From Bradyrhizobium jicamae (GTDB lineage: Bacteria; Pseudomonadota; Alphaproteobacteria; Rhizobiales; Xanthobacteraceae), in the NCBI RefSeq assembly GCF_001440395.1, contig NZ_LLXZ01000010.1, forward strand, positions 1 to 53,828: a stretch of DNA of 53,828 nucleotides, read 5' to 3'. Positions 40,342 to 48,279 of this stretch are shown in pieces (the stretch's first letter is position 1; every line of letters begins with the position of its first letter). The notes under the pieces are model-generated. The model made no database searches. It saw only the letters and a program-made list of their open reading frames with translations, and was not told the DNA's origin. Made by a program: the position numbers and the translations under genes.

Positions 40342-40884
40342 CTACGCGCGCGAGCAGTCTGGCGGCCCTTGCGGTGCGCAGCCGCCTGTAACAGAGGGCA
40401 GCCGGCATAAATAAACCACGGCACCGGTACCGCCCATGACTACCTCCACATCGCGAGCAACATTGTTAGGCAGGAAGCCCATCTTCCACTTCATTGTCAT
40501 AATCGTAAGGCCTTGGTGACCATAGTAAGGCCTTGGTCCATAGTCTCTGTCGGGCCTTGGCCCAAAATCTCGATCGGAGCGCCGCGGTCCATAATCTCGA
40601 TCGTAACGCCTTTGCCCGTAGTCGCGATCCTCACCACGTGAGGGCGCATCGCCCTGTGCAAAAACCGCGCGGCACCGATCGCTGAGTTGCGGAGCATTTC
40701 GCCGTAAGCACGCCACGATCCTATCCACATCGGGTATTTGCGCACCACATAGCCGCCAGACGTCGGGCGTGCACGCCCTTTGTTGTTCCCACGTCCCCCG
40801 ATACTCTTGCGAAACCGCGGTACTTTGGATGATGCCGCAACCGATCACTATTGCAAAGCTCAGGAAAATTCGATGCGCTCGCAT
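40342..40884 (-). CDS. Secreted protein with RDYGPR repeats, C-terminus possibly frameshifted
   Basis: The protein has 180 residues from the ATG at 40884 (AAGGAAGG upstream). A signal peptide (IFLSFAIVIGCGIIQSTAVS) is followed by a cysteine-rich head (QRACTPDVWRLCGAQIPDVD, CLRRNAPQLSDRCRAVF) and four copies of a DRDYG[PQ]R repeat (about residues 89-118). Near 40510 another frame continues as PYDYDNEVEDGLPA with a stop, which looks like the natural end, so the last 50 residues may come from an indel. The head is familiar from Bradyrhizobium hypothetical proteins. An exact EcfG promoter is 90 bp upstream. Confidence 0.7.
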   Translation of the reverse strand: MRAHRIFLSFAIVIGCGIIQSTAVSQEYRGTWEQQRACTPDVWRLCGAQIPDVDRIVACLRRNAPQLSDRCRAVFAQGDAPSRGEDRDYGQRRYDRDYGPRRSDRDFGPRPDRDYGPRPYYGHQGLTIMTMKWKMGFLPNNVARDVEVVMGGTGAVVYLCRLPSVTGGCAPQGPPDCSRA

Positions 40885-40974
40885 GTCGACCTTCCTTGAA
40901 ATAGCCGTGCGGAGTTCAGCGGAGAGTGCTTCGTCTTGAAATAACTGCAACTCGCGAATGTTCGCTTCGCACAT

Positions 40975-41000
40975 AACGAAAAGGGGTGTTGGTCCGTTCC
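40975..41000 (-). promoter_or_regulatory. EcfG-type promoter (GGAAC-N17-CGTT)
   Basis: Minus strand, -35 GGAAC at 41000-40996 and -10 CGTT at 40978-40975, spacer 17 bp. It is the only one here with a long leader (about 90 bp) to its gene. Confidence 0.75.
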
Positions 41001-41356
41001 TGAAATCAGTAGGGGCTCGATACGTCCTAAATTCGCGGCTACAACGCCGGGCAGTGAAAAGGAACGCGGTCGCGGATCCGGGCCCGATCGACAATACGAA
41101 CGACCAACGACTTGGTCTGCCAAGATCAGCGCGAAGGCTTGTGTCGAAAGGCAGACTGCGTGTCGTCGCCGCGGGGCTTGGCAAAAGCGTGAGCTACGAG
41201 CTGCAGTACGCAAACGGATGATGGTCTCTAGTATCGCGCTGCGTGTCGGTGCGATAGTCGACATAGCGGGAGGGATATAACGGCCCTTCTTCTTGAAATG
41301 ACCTAACAATTGTTCGGGCACACTTCGCTGCGCAATGCATACTGCACCCATCGAAC
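41001..41356. other. Gene-free stretch
   Basis: I support no gene in this stretch of about 350 bp between the repeat protein's promoter and the leader of the family A gene. Open frames on both strands have no recognisable content. Confidence 0.4.
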
Positions 41357-41413
41357 GCGGCGGTGATGAGAACGCAGTAAGCGGTCCCGCCTCCTCCAAT
41401 AGAGAGCCAGTTC
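41357..41413 (+). promoter_or_regulatory. Conserved leader of family A, copy 3
   Basis: The shared GGTGATGAGAACGC occurs at about 41361. The hairpin is weaker here: GGTCCC and CTCC face a GAGAGCC ribosome binding region without a long exact arm. Confidence 0.35.
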
Positions 41414-41617
41414 ATGGTCATCAAACGTCGTCGCTTCAAGCAAACTCATTCTCTTGAGGAGCGTCTTGCCCAAGATACCGCGGAATTAGTTGAGCAAGCT
41501 AAGGCGCTCCCGGAAGGAGCCGAGCGGGAGCACATCATGCACAGAATCAAACAGAATGAGGCTGCCACTCACGTTTGCGAGCTGCTTCGCTCGCCACGAC
41601 TTCAGCCTGCCAGGTAG
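41414..41617 (+). CDS. Small helical protein of family A, intact
   Basis: The protein has 67 residues. RRRFKQTHSLEERLAQDTAE and EREHIMHRIKQNEAATHVCE give two charged helices, and the end (LLRSPRLQPAR) matches the paralogs' SPGLxPP. It is cytosolic. The start ATG follows GAGAGCC. Two broken paralogs are at 24317 and 25589, and an intact one at 51413. Function unknown. Confidence 0.7.
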   Translation: MVIKRRRFKQTHSLEERLAQDTAELVEQAKALPEGAEREHIMHRIKQNEAATHVCELLRSPRLQPAR

Positions 41618-41626
41618 GTGTTTCTG

Positions 41627-41800
41627 GTGACCAAGTATCAAGCGTATTCTGTAGGTTCAGACGGGCAGTTCATGAGCCATCGCGCGTTTGCGTGCTATAC
41701 GGACGAATAAGCTGTCGAGTGGACTAAGCAGCTAATGGATCAGGCGCCGGCGGAGCTTCGGTGCGGCGAGCGGCTGGTGAAGCGTCGCTCTCCTTCGGAT
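41627..41800 (+). pseudogene. Small conserved protein with an internal TAA
   Basis: From GTG 41627 the frame VTKYQAYSVGSDGQFMSHRA, CYTDE is cut by TAA at 41708-41710. The same frame continues as AVEWTKQLMDQAPAELRCGE and RLVKRRSP, the second half of a small Bradyrhizobium protein type as I recall it. A single base change explains it. Confidence 0.6.
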
Positions 41801-42078
41801 GATCGACGGGTCCACCCCCTTTCTATAATGGGCCCGATGATGTCAAGCCTCCCGAGTGAACGTCACGCCGCCGAGCTCATGCTTCTGTCCGTGGTCAACG
41901 CCTGGCCGCCACATCATGCTGTCAGAGGGAGCGGTGAGCCTATCTAGATACGCGTAGTTCGTCAGATGACGGCCACTGGGCGTGTAACGGCTTCACCGGA
42001 TCCACCGTCCCGGCGACGGGACTTCGGGCACCGAGCTTCAGTTCAGCCCGGTTGCGTTCTCGATTTCCTCCACGTTTT
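41801..42078. other. Non-coding stretch downstream of the IS110 transposase
   Basis: I see no gene. The region probably contains the left end of the insertion sequence. A TTTCTATAATGGGC near 41820 resembles a housekeeping -10 but no gene follows. Confidence 0.35.
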
Positions 42079-43310
42079 CTACGCTGCGATCGGGCCGGCG
42101 TCAGTCCATCGGTAACTTGTTCCGTCGACCCAGATTCGATGCAGGATCACTGCGAGCTTGCGTGCCAGGGCGACTTTTGCGCGCTTCGAGCCTCGCCGCT
42201 TGGCAACGTCCATCCCCCAGCGCTTGAGTTTTGAGAACCGTGTGATGCGCGACAGCAGAACGTTGGCGGCCTCATACAGCACCGTGCGCACCGTCTCATC
42301 GCCGGCCAACGTGATCCCGCCCGTGACGTCTTTTTCTCCCGATTGGTATTTCTTTGGCGTGAGCCCGAACAGCGCGCCTGCCGCCTTCGATTTTACGATG
42401 CGATGAGGGTCATCAATTGCCGATTTGTAGGTGATAGCCACCAGGGGACCGACGCCCGGCACTGTCATAAGCCGGCGACAGACCGCATCGTCACGCACAA
42501 TTGCCAGCACAGCCTTGTGTAGCCTTCCGTACTCTGCCTTCAGAGCCGATCGTGCCGAAAGCATCGCCGCAGCAATGCGCTCCAATGTCGCCTGACCCGC
42601 AACCAACTCCCGGATCCTCGCTTCGAACGTCTTCCGCGTCACCAGACCAACCTTCAGTCCGAAGCCACGCAATATCCCGCGGATACTCAACTCCACGTCG
42701 ATCAGCCGCCCGAGAAGCTGTTTGCGTGCAATCAGGAGGGCCCGAATCTCCTGCGCATCGACCGACTTCGCGTGTACCGGCCGGAACCATCCCATCCGGA
42801 TCAGTTACGCGATCCCGCGCGCATCCTTGCGATCAGTCTTTACCGTCATTGCAGACAGCGCGGCCTTCACATGCCGTGTTTCCAGCAGAACCGTCTCGAA
42901 TCCTGCTCCTTTCAGGCCCGCATGCAGCCATTGCGACAGCGGCCCCGCTTCCAGCCCGATCCGCTTCACTTCAAAGCCAAGTGCTTCAAAAAATTCAACT
43001 AAGGCGTCGGGTTCACTCGCGACCTTCGCTTCTTTCAGGATTTTACCCTGGGCATCCACAACGCACACGCTCGACAGTTCCAATGACACGTCGATTCCGG
43101 CATAATTCTCCACGGCTGTCCTCCGTCTCTAGATGCTTGGGGCCGACTCACGTCGTGACCCCGTTTCATCATCTATCGGGGGACAGCCACCATCATGACC
43201 CCTTGCTCGGAGCAGGGCTCATTACGGCATCTAGTCGCTGCGCCGGGCGGAGTTCCACCTCCGCTTAAGCGATGTTGGCTCGGTAGAAGGCGGACCCGCA
43301 TTTCAGACAG
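41950..43310 (-). mobile_element. IS110-family insertion sequence, ends uncertain
   Basis: The transposase is at 42079-43113. IS110 elements lack long inverted repeats, so the ends cannot be fixed by eye. The roughly 200 bp upstream of the transposase (43114-43316) are non-coding and of the right size and place for the bridge RNA known from IS110-group elements. Paired segments such as GGGGCCGACTCACG and GTGACCCC are present but not proof. Confidence 0.4.
42079..43113 (-). pseudogene. IS110-family transposase, interrupted by one TAA
   Basis: One frame of 345 codons from ATG 43113. The DEDD RuvC-like half has MENYAGIDVSLELSSVCVVD (Asp7), LEAGPLSQWL (Glu) and KTDRKDARGIA (two Asp). A TAA at about 42808 stands where the family has Gln (ARGIAQLI), and the frame continues at once as LIRMGWFRPVHAKS to the C-terminal LMTVPGVGPLVAITYKSAID and GLTPKKYQSGEKDVTGG. 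CAA to TAA is the simplest cause. The element should be immobile by itself but recently active. Confidence 0.88.
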
Positions 43311-43316
43311 AACGAT

Positions 43317-43772
43317 CTACCCAGCTGCCGGCAATTGCCCGTCGGGAGTATATTTGTCGACGGCAGCTGGAAGCTCGCGCGACAACCTCGCAAGAATCTC
43401 TTCCTGCGTGAGGCCAGTCTGTTGCTCCAGTTTTTGCAGGACGTCAGCTCCGATCGCCTGTTTAAGCTCGAGGGGCGTCACTTCCTTGTTAGGACCCTGA
43501 TTGATCCAGGATTCGGCCGCCTCTCCCTGGCCGTTCTGTCTGAACCGCTCCAAAAGCTCTCCGATTCCGCCATTGAGTAGACTACCGACGCCGGCGCCGC
43601 CCAACATTCCGCTGAGATTGCCGAGCATCCCGCCAAGCCGATCCGGGTTACCACTTTTCGATTGACCGTCAGTTGCGCTGCGAAACATCTCAGCCAGCTT
43701 GTCCCGGTTTTGATAGCCAGCGATCGCAAGCAATCCAAGCAGGGCGGTCATAGAAGGCATTACGCGGCTCAT
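43317..43772 (-). CDS. YidB/DUF937 family protein
   Basis: The protein has 151 residues with CGGAG before the ATG. A short hydrophobic N-terminus (MTALLGLLAIAGYQNRDKLA), a Gly/Leu-rich middle (LGGMLGNLSGMLGGAGVGSL) and the conserved end (ESWINQGPNKEVTPLELKQA, LEQQTGLTQEEILARLSREL) define the YidB family. It is probably soluble or peripherally bound. Function unknown; family members occur beside other stress genes. Confidence 0.88.
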   Translation of the reverse strand: MSRVMPSMTALLGLLAIAGYQNRDKLAEMFRSATDGQSKSGNPDRLGGMLGNLSGMLGGAGVGSLLNGGIGELLERFRQNGQGEAAESWINQGPNKEVTPLELKQAIGADVLQKLEQQTGLTQEEILARLSRELPAAVDKYTPDGQLPAAG

Positions 43773-43825
43773 GTTCGGCTCCGTGCAAAATCAAAATGAT
43801 GGGCATCCCGCCCCTAAGCGAGAAT

Positions 43826-43850
43826 AAGCGGCCCGACAGGCGGGCCGCTT
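43826..43850 (-). terminator. Terminator-like hairpin
   Basis: AAGCGGCCCG and CGGGCCGCTT form a perfect 10-bp stem with a five-base loop. It lies eight bases after the stop of the general-stress-17M-like gene and before the YidB gene on the same strand. The T content after it is low. Confidence 0.55.
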
Positions 43851-43857
43851 GAAATAA

Positions 43858-44478
43858 TCAACGCATTCCAGCGCCGTAGAGTTGGCGCTCGTTGCGCACA
43901 TCGTCAGCGCCATACGGCTTGGCGGAAGGATCGAAGGTCTTCCAGCCGGATTTCTGCCAAGCCGCACTTCGGTCGCGGAGGTTGACCGCGGATTGGTTCA
44001 GAATGGCTTCGAGGCGAGCTCGATCTGCGTCCGGCACGCGAGCCGAAACCAGCGTGCCGCCGCGCCTGACGCCTTCGGCGTAGAGCGGAGCGTCCTCCTT
44101 GGATACGCCGGCCTGAGTCAGTGCGCCGACAATTCCGCCGGTTGCGGCACCGGCTGTTGCGCCGAGCGCAGTAGAGGCAAGCCATCCCGCCGCCACTACC
44201 GGACCAAGCCCTGGAATGGCGAGCAAACCAAGACCGGCCAGCAAACCTGCCGCGCCACCGAGGCCTGCACCAATTCCAGCGCCCGTAGCAGCACCTTCTG
44301 CACGATCGTCGACCCCGTCGCCGTCGCGATCGACATTATTATCCGAGCGATACCAATTGTCGGAATTGTTGGCGACGATGCTTAGATCGGAATGCGGCAC
44401 GCCAGCTGCCTCCAGATTAGTCACGGCCCGCTGCGCATCTGCATAATTGTCATATAGACGGGAGATTGTAACTGTCAT
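43858..44478 (-). CDS. General stress protein 17M-like (YflT type) with glycine zipper
   Basis: The protein has 206 residues from the ATG at 44478 (GAGAGGATT upstream). VTISRLYDNYADAQRAVTNL and GVPHSDLSIVANN form the YflT-like domain. Residues 62-125 are two glycine-zipper helices (GAGIGAGLGGAAGLLAGLGL, ALGATAGAATGGIVGALTQ) that could insert in membranes. GVRRGGTLVSARVPD resembles the C-terminal fold of the family. It follows the PepSY-like gene by 35 bp and probably shares its EcfG-like promoter. Confidence 0.85.
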   Translation of the reverse strand: MTVTISRLYDNYADAQRAVTNLEAAGVPHSDLSIVANNSDNWYRSDNNVDRDGDGVDDRAEGAATGAGIGAGLGGAAGLLAGLGLLAIPGLGPVVAAGWLASTALGATAGAATGGIVGALTQAGVSKEDAPLYAEGVRRGGTLVSARVPDADRARLEAILNQSAVNLRDRSAAWQKSGWKTFDPSAKPYGADDVRNERQLYGAGMR

Positions 44479-44513
44479 TCTAGAATCCTCTCTTGGTACT
44501 CAGTGCTAGTTTT

Positions 44514-44834
44514 CTATTTGGCCGAGTTCACGTTGCCCTGAAAATCCAAGCTGACATTGGTTGACGTACCTCCCTTGCTGGCCTTGCCGCGCCACACGCC
44601 ATTATCGTCCTTCTTCAGTGACGTGACGTTCGTGTAACCTGCTTCCTCGATCTTCGATTTGGCCTGCCCCTCAGTGAAGCTGTTGGCACCGGAGACAGGC
44701 TTGTCGGAGTTGTTCTGCCCGGCGGTGTTGACGGCATTGTTGTTCGGGCGATCCGCGGCCGGGGGATTTTGCGCTAGCGACGGGCTGGCCAGGAGCGAAG
44801 CGGTCGTTAGCAAGAGAAGAAACGTCGTTTTCAT
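44514..44834 (-). CDS. Secreted PepSY-like small protein
   Basis: The protein has 106 residues from the ATG at 44834 (GGAGGA upstream). Signal peptide MKTTFLLLLTTASLLASPSL, then AQNPPAADRPNNN as a linker, and a PepSY-like fold: FTEGQAKSKIEEAGYTNVTS, LKKDDNGVWRGKASKGG and VSLDFQGNV. It would be periplasmic and may bind a ligand or inhibit a peptidase, as for PepSY domains. A near-consensus EcfG promoter lies 26 bp upstream. Confidence 0.85.
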   Translation of the reverse strand: MKTTFLLLLTTASLLASPSLAQNPPAADRPNNNAVNTAGQNNSDKPVSGANSFTEGQAKSKIEEAGYTNVTSLKKDDNGVWRGKASKGGTSTNVSLDFQGNVNSAK

Positions 44835-44860
44835 ATTGTCCTCCAGTAGTAGCCCTCGAC

Positions 44861-44885
44861 AACAAGACCCCCAGAGCGATGTTCC
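44861..44885 (-). promoter_or_regulatory. EcfG-like promoter (GGAAC-N16-TGTT)
   Basis: Minus strand, -35 GGAAC at 44885-44881 and -10 TGTT at 44864-44861, one change in the -10. It would serve the PepSY-like and general-stress genes. Confidence 0.6.
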
Positions 44886-45428
44886 TATTTTTCCCGGCTC
44901 GAGCCGGTGCAGTTTGTCGCATTGTCTGGAGAGATCTGAGGACGCGGCGATAGATCGCCCGCGCCCGATCCGTGGCTAGGCGAGACGTCCCATCGACCTC
45001 CGGGGTCTATCTTGCGGGCGACAGCTTCTCAGTATTTGCGGAAGTAAACGCGCGCGAAGATATGATGTCCCCATTATGAACCAGGCGCGGAGGCGGCAAA
45101 GGCTCGAATTGAAACGCATGATGTCACTTCCCGCGATCGTTCAACGCGGACAGCACGGAAGCTGGCAGCGACGCGATTGGCTGGTATCACGAAAAGAAGT
45201 CGAACGATGATCGAAAAGGGCTCCGGCCAAACCACGATTGGAGTTCGCAAGGCGCAGACGGATTCGGCCTGATGCACATCCATTACGATCAAGCGGAAAG
45301 CGCCGCATGAACGATACCGGGGCCGACGAACAACTTTGCCGCGGCTCTTGGCAGAGCGCATAAAGTACGTCTGAACTTTCGGAACGAATGTCCTGTAACC
45401 GACTTACCCGCACTCCAGGGAGGTTTGC
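44886..45428. other. Gene-free stretch
   Basis: I support no gene in these 540 bp. A short forward frame from 45076 has basic, low-information content. No promoter of the EcfG kind was seen. Confidence 0.4.
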
Positions 45429-45599
45429 GTGGTACAGAGTAAAGAGCTCCCGTCAAAGGCGACCGAGGAGCAGAACGAGCCGCGTTGCCCAATTTGTTCG
45501 GCCATCCCGCTTCTCACACATAGTGTTTTGTCCGTCGGGAGGGGAAACATAGTCCGCGTTTACAAGTGCCAATGCGGTGCGAGAGTTTGGATAGAATAG
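45429..45599 (+). CDS. Small zinc-ribbon protein, 56 residues
   Basis: The GTG at 45429 has AGGGAGG seven bases upstream. EPRCPICSAIPLLTHSVL and YKCQCGARVWIE give a CPxC...CxC arrangement, a typical treble-clef or zinc-ribbon fold able to bind one zinc ion. It is soluble and may be a nucleic-acid or protein adaptor. Similar small Cys4-type proteins are at 46952 and 52212. Confidence 0.65.
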   Translation: MVQSKELPSKATEEQNEPRCPICSAIPLLTHSVLSVGRGNIVRVYKCQCGARVWIE

Positions 45600-45946
45600 A
45601 TCTAGCAACATGACCGTTCATAAGACATCTCGGGAACGCGTCTCTCACACCGCGGCCAATAGGTGCGGTCTGGACTTGACCAAGAGGTAGTTGGCGGCGG
45701 CTCCTGGTAAGTACGTTGGTCTGCTCGGCCAATGTCCGCACCAAATATGCGGCGGCAAGCCGGTGACGCGGGCTTTTGTATCCGGCTCCAAAATTTTCCG
45801 GGAACCTTTTTCCTCCAAAACCATCCGAAGGTCAGCACGACGATCACCGAGAAGGCCGCCGGTGGCCGCGCAATGGGCACGGCCCCGTTTGCATCGGACG
45901 ATGCCGAGCTGCAAATGCCTCTCGAACGCGACATAAGGAGGTAGTG
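45600..45946. other. Gene-free stretch
   Basis: No gene is supported. A reverse frame contains one hydrophobic stretch (FSVIVVLTFGWFWRKKVPGK) that could be a remnant of a small membrane protein, without a start or ribosome binding site. Confidence 0.35.
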
Positions 45947-46507
45947 ATGACAAGGACTCGTTCGACATCCATCAGCAGACGAAGCGTAGTCGCAGGGCTG
46001 GCGCTGACAGCAGCCCCGGCGGCTTTGGCCGGGGCCAATCAAGCGCATGCGCAGGCCCAGCAAACCTCGCCGGACAAAAGCCTGTATGAGCGACTTGGCG
46101 GAGTGTTCGCCATTGCAGCGGTCGTGGATCACTTCAGCGAAGCTGTCGTAAAGAATCCCATAGTAGGCCAGAAGTCCAAAAACCCGCAGCTGAGGGAATG
46201 GCACACCAAGAATCTGAAACGGCTACCCGGCCTCAAGTTCATGCGAACACTGTGGGTCTGTAACGTTTCGGGTGGGCCTTTCCAGTTCAAGGCGACCAAG
46301 CCGGGGGCGACGCCGCTTGGCCTTGAGGAGGCCCATCGTGACTTGCGGATCTCCCCAGCAGAATTTGACGAGGTCGCAGCCGAACTCGGGCGGACACTTG
46401 ACTTCGCCAAGGTCCCGAAGCGCGAGAAGACCGAAGTACTCGCTGCGTTCGCTGGCCACAAAGATGAGGTCACCGCCGGCTACGTATCGAGAGCCAAGCG
46501 CGGCTGA
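45947..46507 (+). CDS. Truncated haemoglobin with an N-terminal Tat-type leader
   Basis: The protein has 186 residues; ATG 45947 follows AAGGAGG. Residues 1-37 form a leader with twin arginines (SISRRSVVAGLALTAAPAAL, ending AHAQA). The globin part starts at LYERLGGVFAIAAVVDHFSE and has KFMRTLWVCNVSGGPFQF and the proximal His in GLEEAHRDLRISPAEFDEVA, as in group I/II truncated haemoglobins. It should bind heme and O2 or NO. Most truncated globins are cytosolic, so export to the periplasm would be unusual. It stands alone and no EcfG or FixK site was seen. Confidence 0.85.
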   Translation: MTRTRSTSISRRSVVAGLALTAAPAALAGANQAHAQAQQTSPDKSLYERLGGVFAIAAVVDHFSEAVVKNPIVGQKSKNPQLREWHTKNLKRLPGLKFMRTLWVCNVSGGPFQFKATKPGATPLGLEEAHRDLRISPAEFDEVAAELGRTLDFAKVPKREKTEVLAAFAGHKDEVTAGYVSRAKRG

Positions 46508-46531
46508 ACTCTGGATTCACGGGACTGTCGG

Positions 46532-46831
46532 TCAGCCTGAAGCGGCCCGGTCGCGATTTTCTTTCGTGTACAGAGTTTTCGTCGCTTGTTCGGTACTCTG
46601 TTTCTCGGCCCGGGTCCTAGTCCTGTTTCGCATGATGCCGTAGGCCATAACCAGCCCCAGGACGCCGGCACCGATGAACCAAAGGGCGACCGGCAGATGC
46701 GATGCAGTTTCGACCGGCTGTCCCTGCGCAGCGAGATCGTTCGGAAAGAAGAGCAGGATGAACAGCACCAGAATTGTCGCCGGGAGCCAGGCGCTAGTGA
46801 TGGGCCGTTCGTGAGGTGAAATCGAAATCAT
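46532..46831 (-). CDS. Small two-helix membrane protein
   Basis: The protein has 99 residues from the ATG at 46831 (AAGGAG upstream). Two hydrophobic helices (WLPATILVLFILLFFPNDLA and ALWFIGAGVLGLVMAYGIM) and a highly charged tail (RNRTRTRAEKQSTEQATK). The N-terminus is probably cytosolic. A near-consensus EcfG promoter 30 bp upstream shares a palindromic region with the divergent gene at 46952. Function unknown. Confidence 0.75.
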   Translation of the reverse strand: MISISPHERPITSAWLPATILVLFILLFFPNDLAAQGQPVETASHLPVALWFIGAGVLGLVMAYGIMRNRTRTRAEKQSTEQATKTLYTKENRDRAASG

Positions 46832-46861
46832 CTGCGTTCTCCTTCTGGCAAGAGGAAAACC

Positions 46862-46886
46862 AACTGCAGCGCCGCACCAGCGTTCC
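46862..46886 (-). promoter_or_regulatory. EcfG-like promoter (GGAAC-N16-AGTT), divergent pair
   Basis: Minus strand, -35 GGAAC at 46886-46882 and -10 AGTT at 46865-46862. It drives the gene at 46532-46831. The -35 is part of a palindrome with the plus-strand promoter. Confidence 0.55.
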
Positions 46887-46897
46887 TAAGGCGCTTA

Positions 46898-46922
46898 GGA
46901 ACATGGAGCAGAACCGCTTGTT
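46898..46922 (+). promoter_or_regulatory. EcfG-like promoter (GGAAC-N16-TGTT), divergent pair
   Basis: Plus strand, -35 GGAAC at 46898-46902 and -10 TGTT at 46919-46922. The start expected near 46929 supports the ATG at 46952, not the one at 46934, for the next gene. Confidence 0.55.
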
Positions 46923-46951
46923 GCCTTCCCGCCATGCAGCACTTCACGGCC

Positions 46952-47131
46952 ATGAACGACGCCCAGAGTCGACTTGTGGATTTGATGATTTGCATCGTTT
47001 GCAATCAAACGATGAAAGCTGAGAAGATCTGGCCTGACGACGGCGGCGGTGATCTTCTTCAATACCGCTGCAAAGGTTGTCTCCGGATCGAAGTGGTGCG
47101 GCTATCCCACCGCGCGGTGAGCTCGCCTTAG
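46952..47131 (+). CDS. Small zinc-binding protein, 59 residues
   Basis: MNDAQSRLVDLMICIVCNQT and LLQYRCKGCLRIEVVRL give a CxxC pair twice, a likely zinc ribbon. The ATG at 46952 is chosen because the divergent EcfG promoter would start RNA near 46929; the ATG at 46934 would leave almost no leader. It is cytosolic. Function unknown, perhaps a nucleic-acid binding adaptor. Confidence 0.65.
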   Translation: MNDAQSRLVDLMICIVCNQTMKAEKIWPDDGGGDLLQYRCKGCLRIEVVRLSHRAVSSP

Positions 47132-47528
47132 GGTACAAAAAAAGCGATGCAGCTAACCTTTGTTGTGGTGGAGCTGCCTGATAAGTGCGGCAATGTTGGA
47201 TCAGCCTGTGTGGGTGCGGGCCAGGTGCCCCAGAGCTGCGACTTATCGAGCGTGGAACAGGCGGAACCACTGATTTGATTCCGTGCAATTACACTTGGGA
47301 GCTTGGCCACCGCCTGCGTTTTCGCATCTGGGGCTTCGGCGATACGCGCAGCTATTGCGCTAAAGCGAACAGTCGCGGTGACGAAGCTCAAAGCGAAAAA
47401 ACTAGGCGTGCCGTTTAAACCTGAAGCCGAACTTCAGAAAGAGCGTCGACGGATTTTTGAAGCGGCGCTCTGATTGATGCTGTACCGACGGCTAACCTAC
47501 ATCGGGCTTGAAGCCGACCGGCATTGTA
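47132..47528. other. Gene-free stretch
   Basis: No supported gene. A 31-codon frame from GTG 47378 (VTKLKAKKLGVPFKPEAELQ, then KERRRIFEAAL) has coding-like composition but no good ribosome binding site, so it is left unannotated. Confidence 0.35.
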
Positions 47529-47554
47529 GGAACGCCGTCCGGATCGATTCTGTT
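47529..47554 (+). promoter_or_regulatory. EcfG-like promoter (GGAAC-N17-TGTT)
   Basis: Plus strand, -35 GGAAC at 47529-47533 and -10 TGTT at 47551-47554. Only 11 bases separate it from the ATG at 47566. Confidence 0.5.
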
Positions 47555-47565
47555 GCAGTCCGGGC

Positions 47566-47721
47566 ATGGCGGCAGACAAGCGCGCTTTGAAGTTGATTGG
47601 CGTCATCCTTGCCGCGTTGACTTTGACGGTTATTTCGACAGCGGTTGTAGTGGTGATGGCCGGTCACGCCGCAAGCAGCGTCAAGGGCGAATATTTCAGA
47701 TTGGCAGACCTTCATGAGTAG
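47566..47721 (+). CDS. Small single-helix membrane protein, 51 residues
   Basis: A basic start (MAADKRALKL) leads into a long helix (IGVILAALTLTVISTAVVVV, MAG) and a polar end (SSVKGEYFRLADLHE). It lies behind an EcfG-like promoter with a very short leader and no Shine-Dalgarno sequence, so translation may be leaderless. It is inner-membrane by prediction. Function unknown. Confidence 0.6.
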   Translation: MAADKRALKLIGVILAALTLTVISTAVVVVMAGHAASSVKGEYFRLADLHE

Positions 47722-48003
47722 TTCGCCGGAATGGCGGATGCAGATTGCGAGCTTGCGAGCGCGATGGTCATGGTCGCCTTCTACGAGCGTATGGGCAGCA
47801 GGCAGCGCTTCATTCAACAGGGTTACGGACCCTGCGCATATCTTGAACCTACCGTCGTCCTTGCGGCGACAGTGCTCGCGTTAGCAGTGACCGAGCAGAG
47901 ACTACGCGCCAACTTCGATCATACGTTTTGAGCAAGCGGTGACGAGCCAAGGTTCCGGCAGACGCCCAGATAGACCAACTTGTCCGGCTGAGGGACTTGA
48001 ATA

Positions 48004-48037
48004 GCCTCAGCGCACGGTTCGCGCTGGGGCCATTTTT
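48004..48037 (+). terminator. Rho-independent terminator candidate
   Basis: GCCTCAGCGC and GCGCTGGGGC form a 10-bp stem (one T-G pair) with a 7-base loop, followed by a T5 run. There is no recognised plus-strand gene just upstream except unnamed frames, so the transcript it ends is unknown. Confidence 0.5.
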
Positions 48038-48051
48038 ATGGTCCTGGCGAT

Positions 48052-48279
48052 TTACAAGAGGAATTTGACTCCGATCAGCCATTCCGTTCGCCAAATAGCG
48101 ATGCACCTGGTGCATTCAGGGGCGACCACCAATATAAATTGTGCCGGAAGATTGATCGTGCTAACGAACTGCAAGGCCGCTCCAGTCTCGGACCGGTTAC
48201 GAACGAAACAGTCAACCGAGTTCCCGCTAAACTCAATGCTTGCTGCGTGCATGCCTAGTGACCACTTTTTTCTTCTCAC
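48052..48279 (-). CDS. PilZ-domain protein
   Basis: The protein has 75 residues from GTG 48279, with AAGG nine bases upstream. RRKKWSLGMHAASIEFSGNS, then VDCFVRNRSETGAALQF, PAQFILVV and WRTEWLIGVKF match a single PilZ domain, which in many proteins binds cyclic di-GMP. The RxxxR part is RRKK here and the D/NxSxxG part is NRSETG, so binding is plausible. Longer upstream frames add unrelated sequence. Confidence 0.7.
   Translation of the reverse strand: MRRKKWSLGMHAASIEFSGNSVDCFVRNRSETGAALQFVSTINLPAQFILVVAPECTRCIAIWRTEWLIGVKFLL

Noticed and set aside
40500..40640. Short direct repeats that might be a CRISPR array
   Set aside because: They are in-frame coding repeats (DRDYGPR) in a secreted protein, with unequal units and no spacers.
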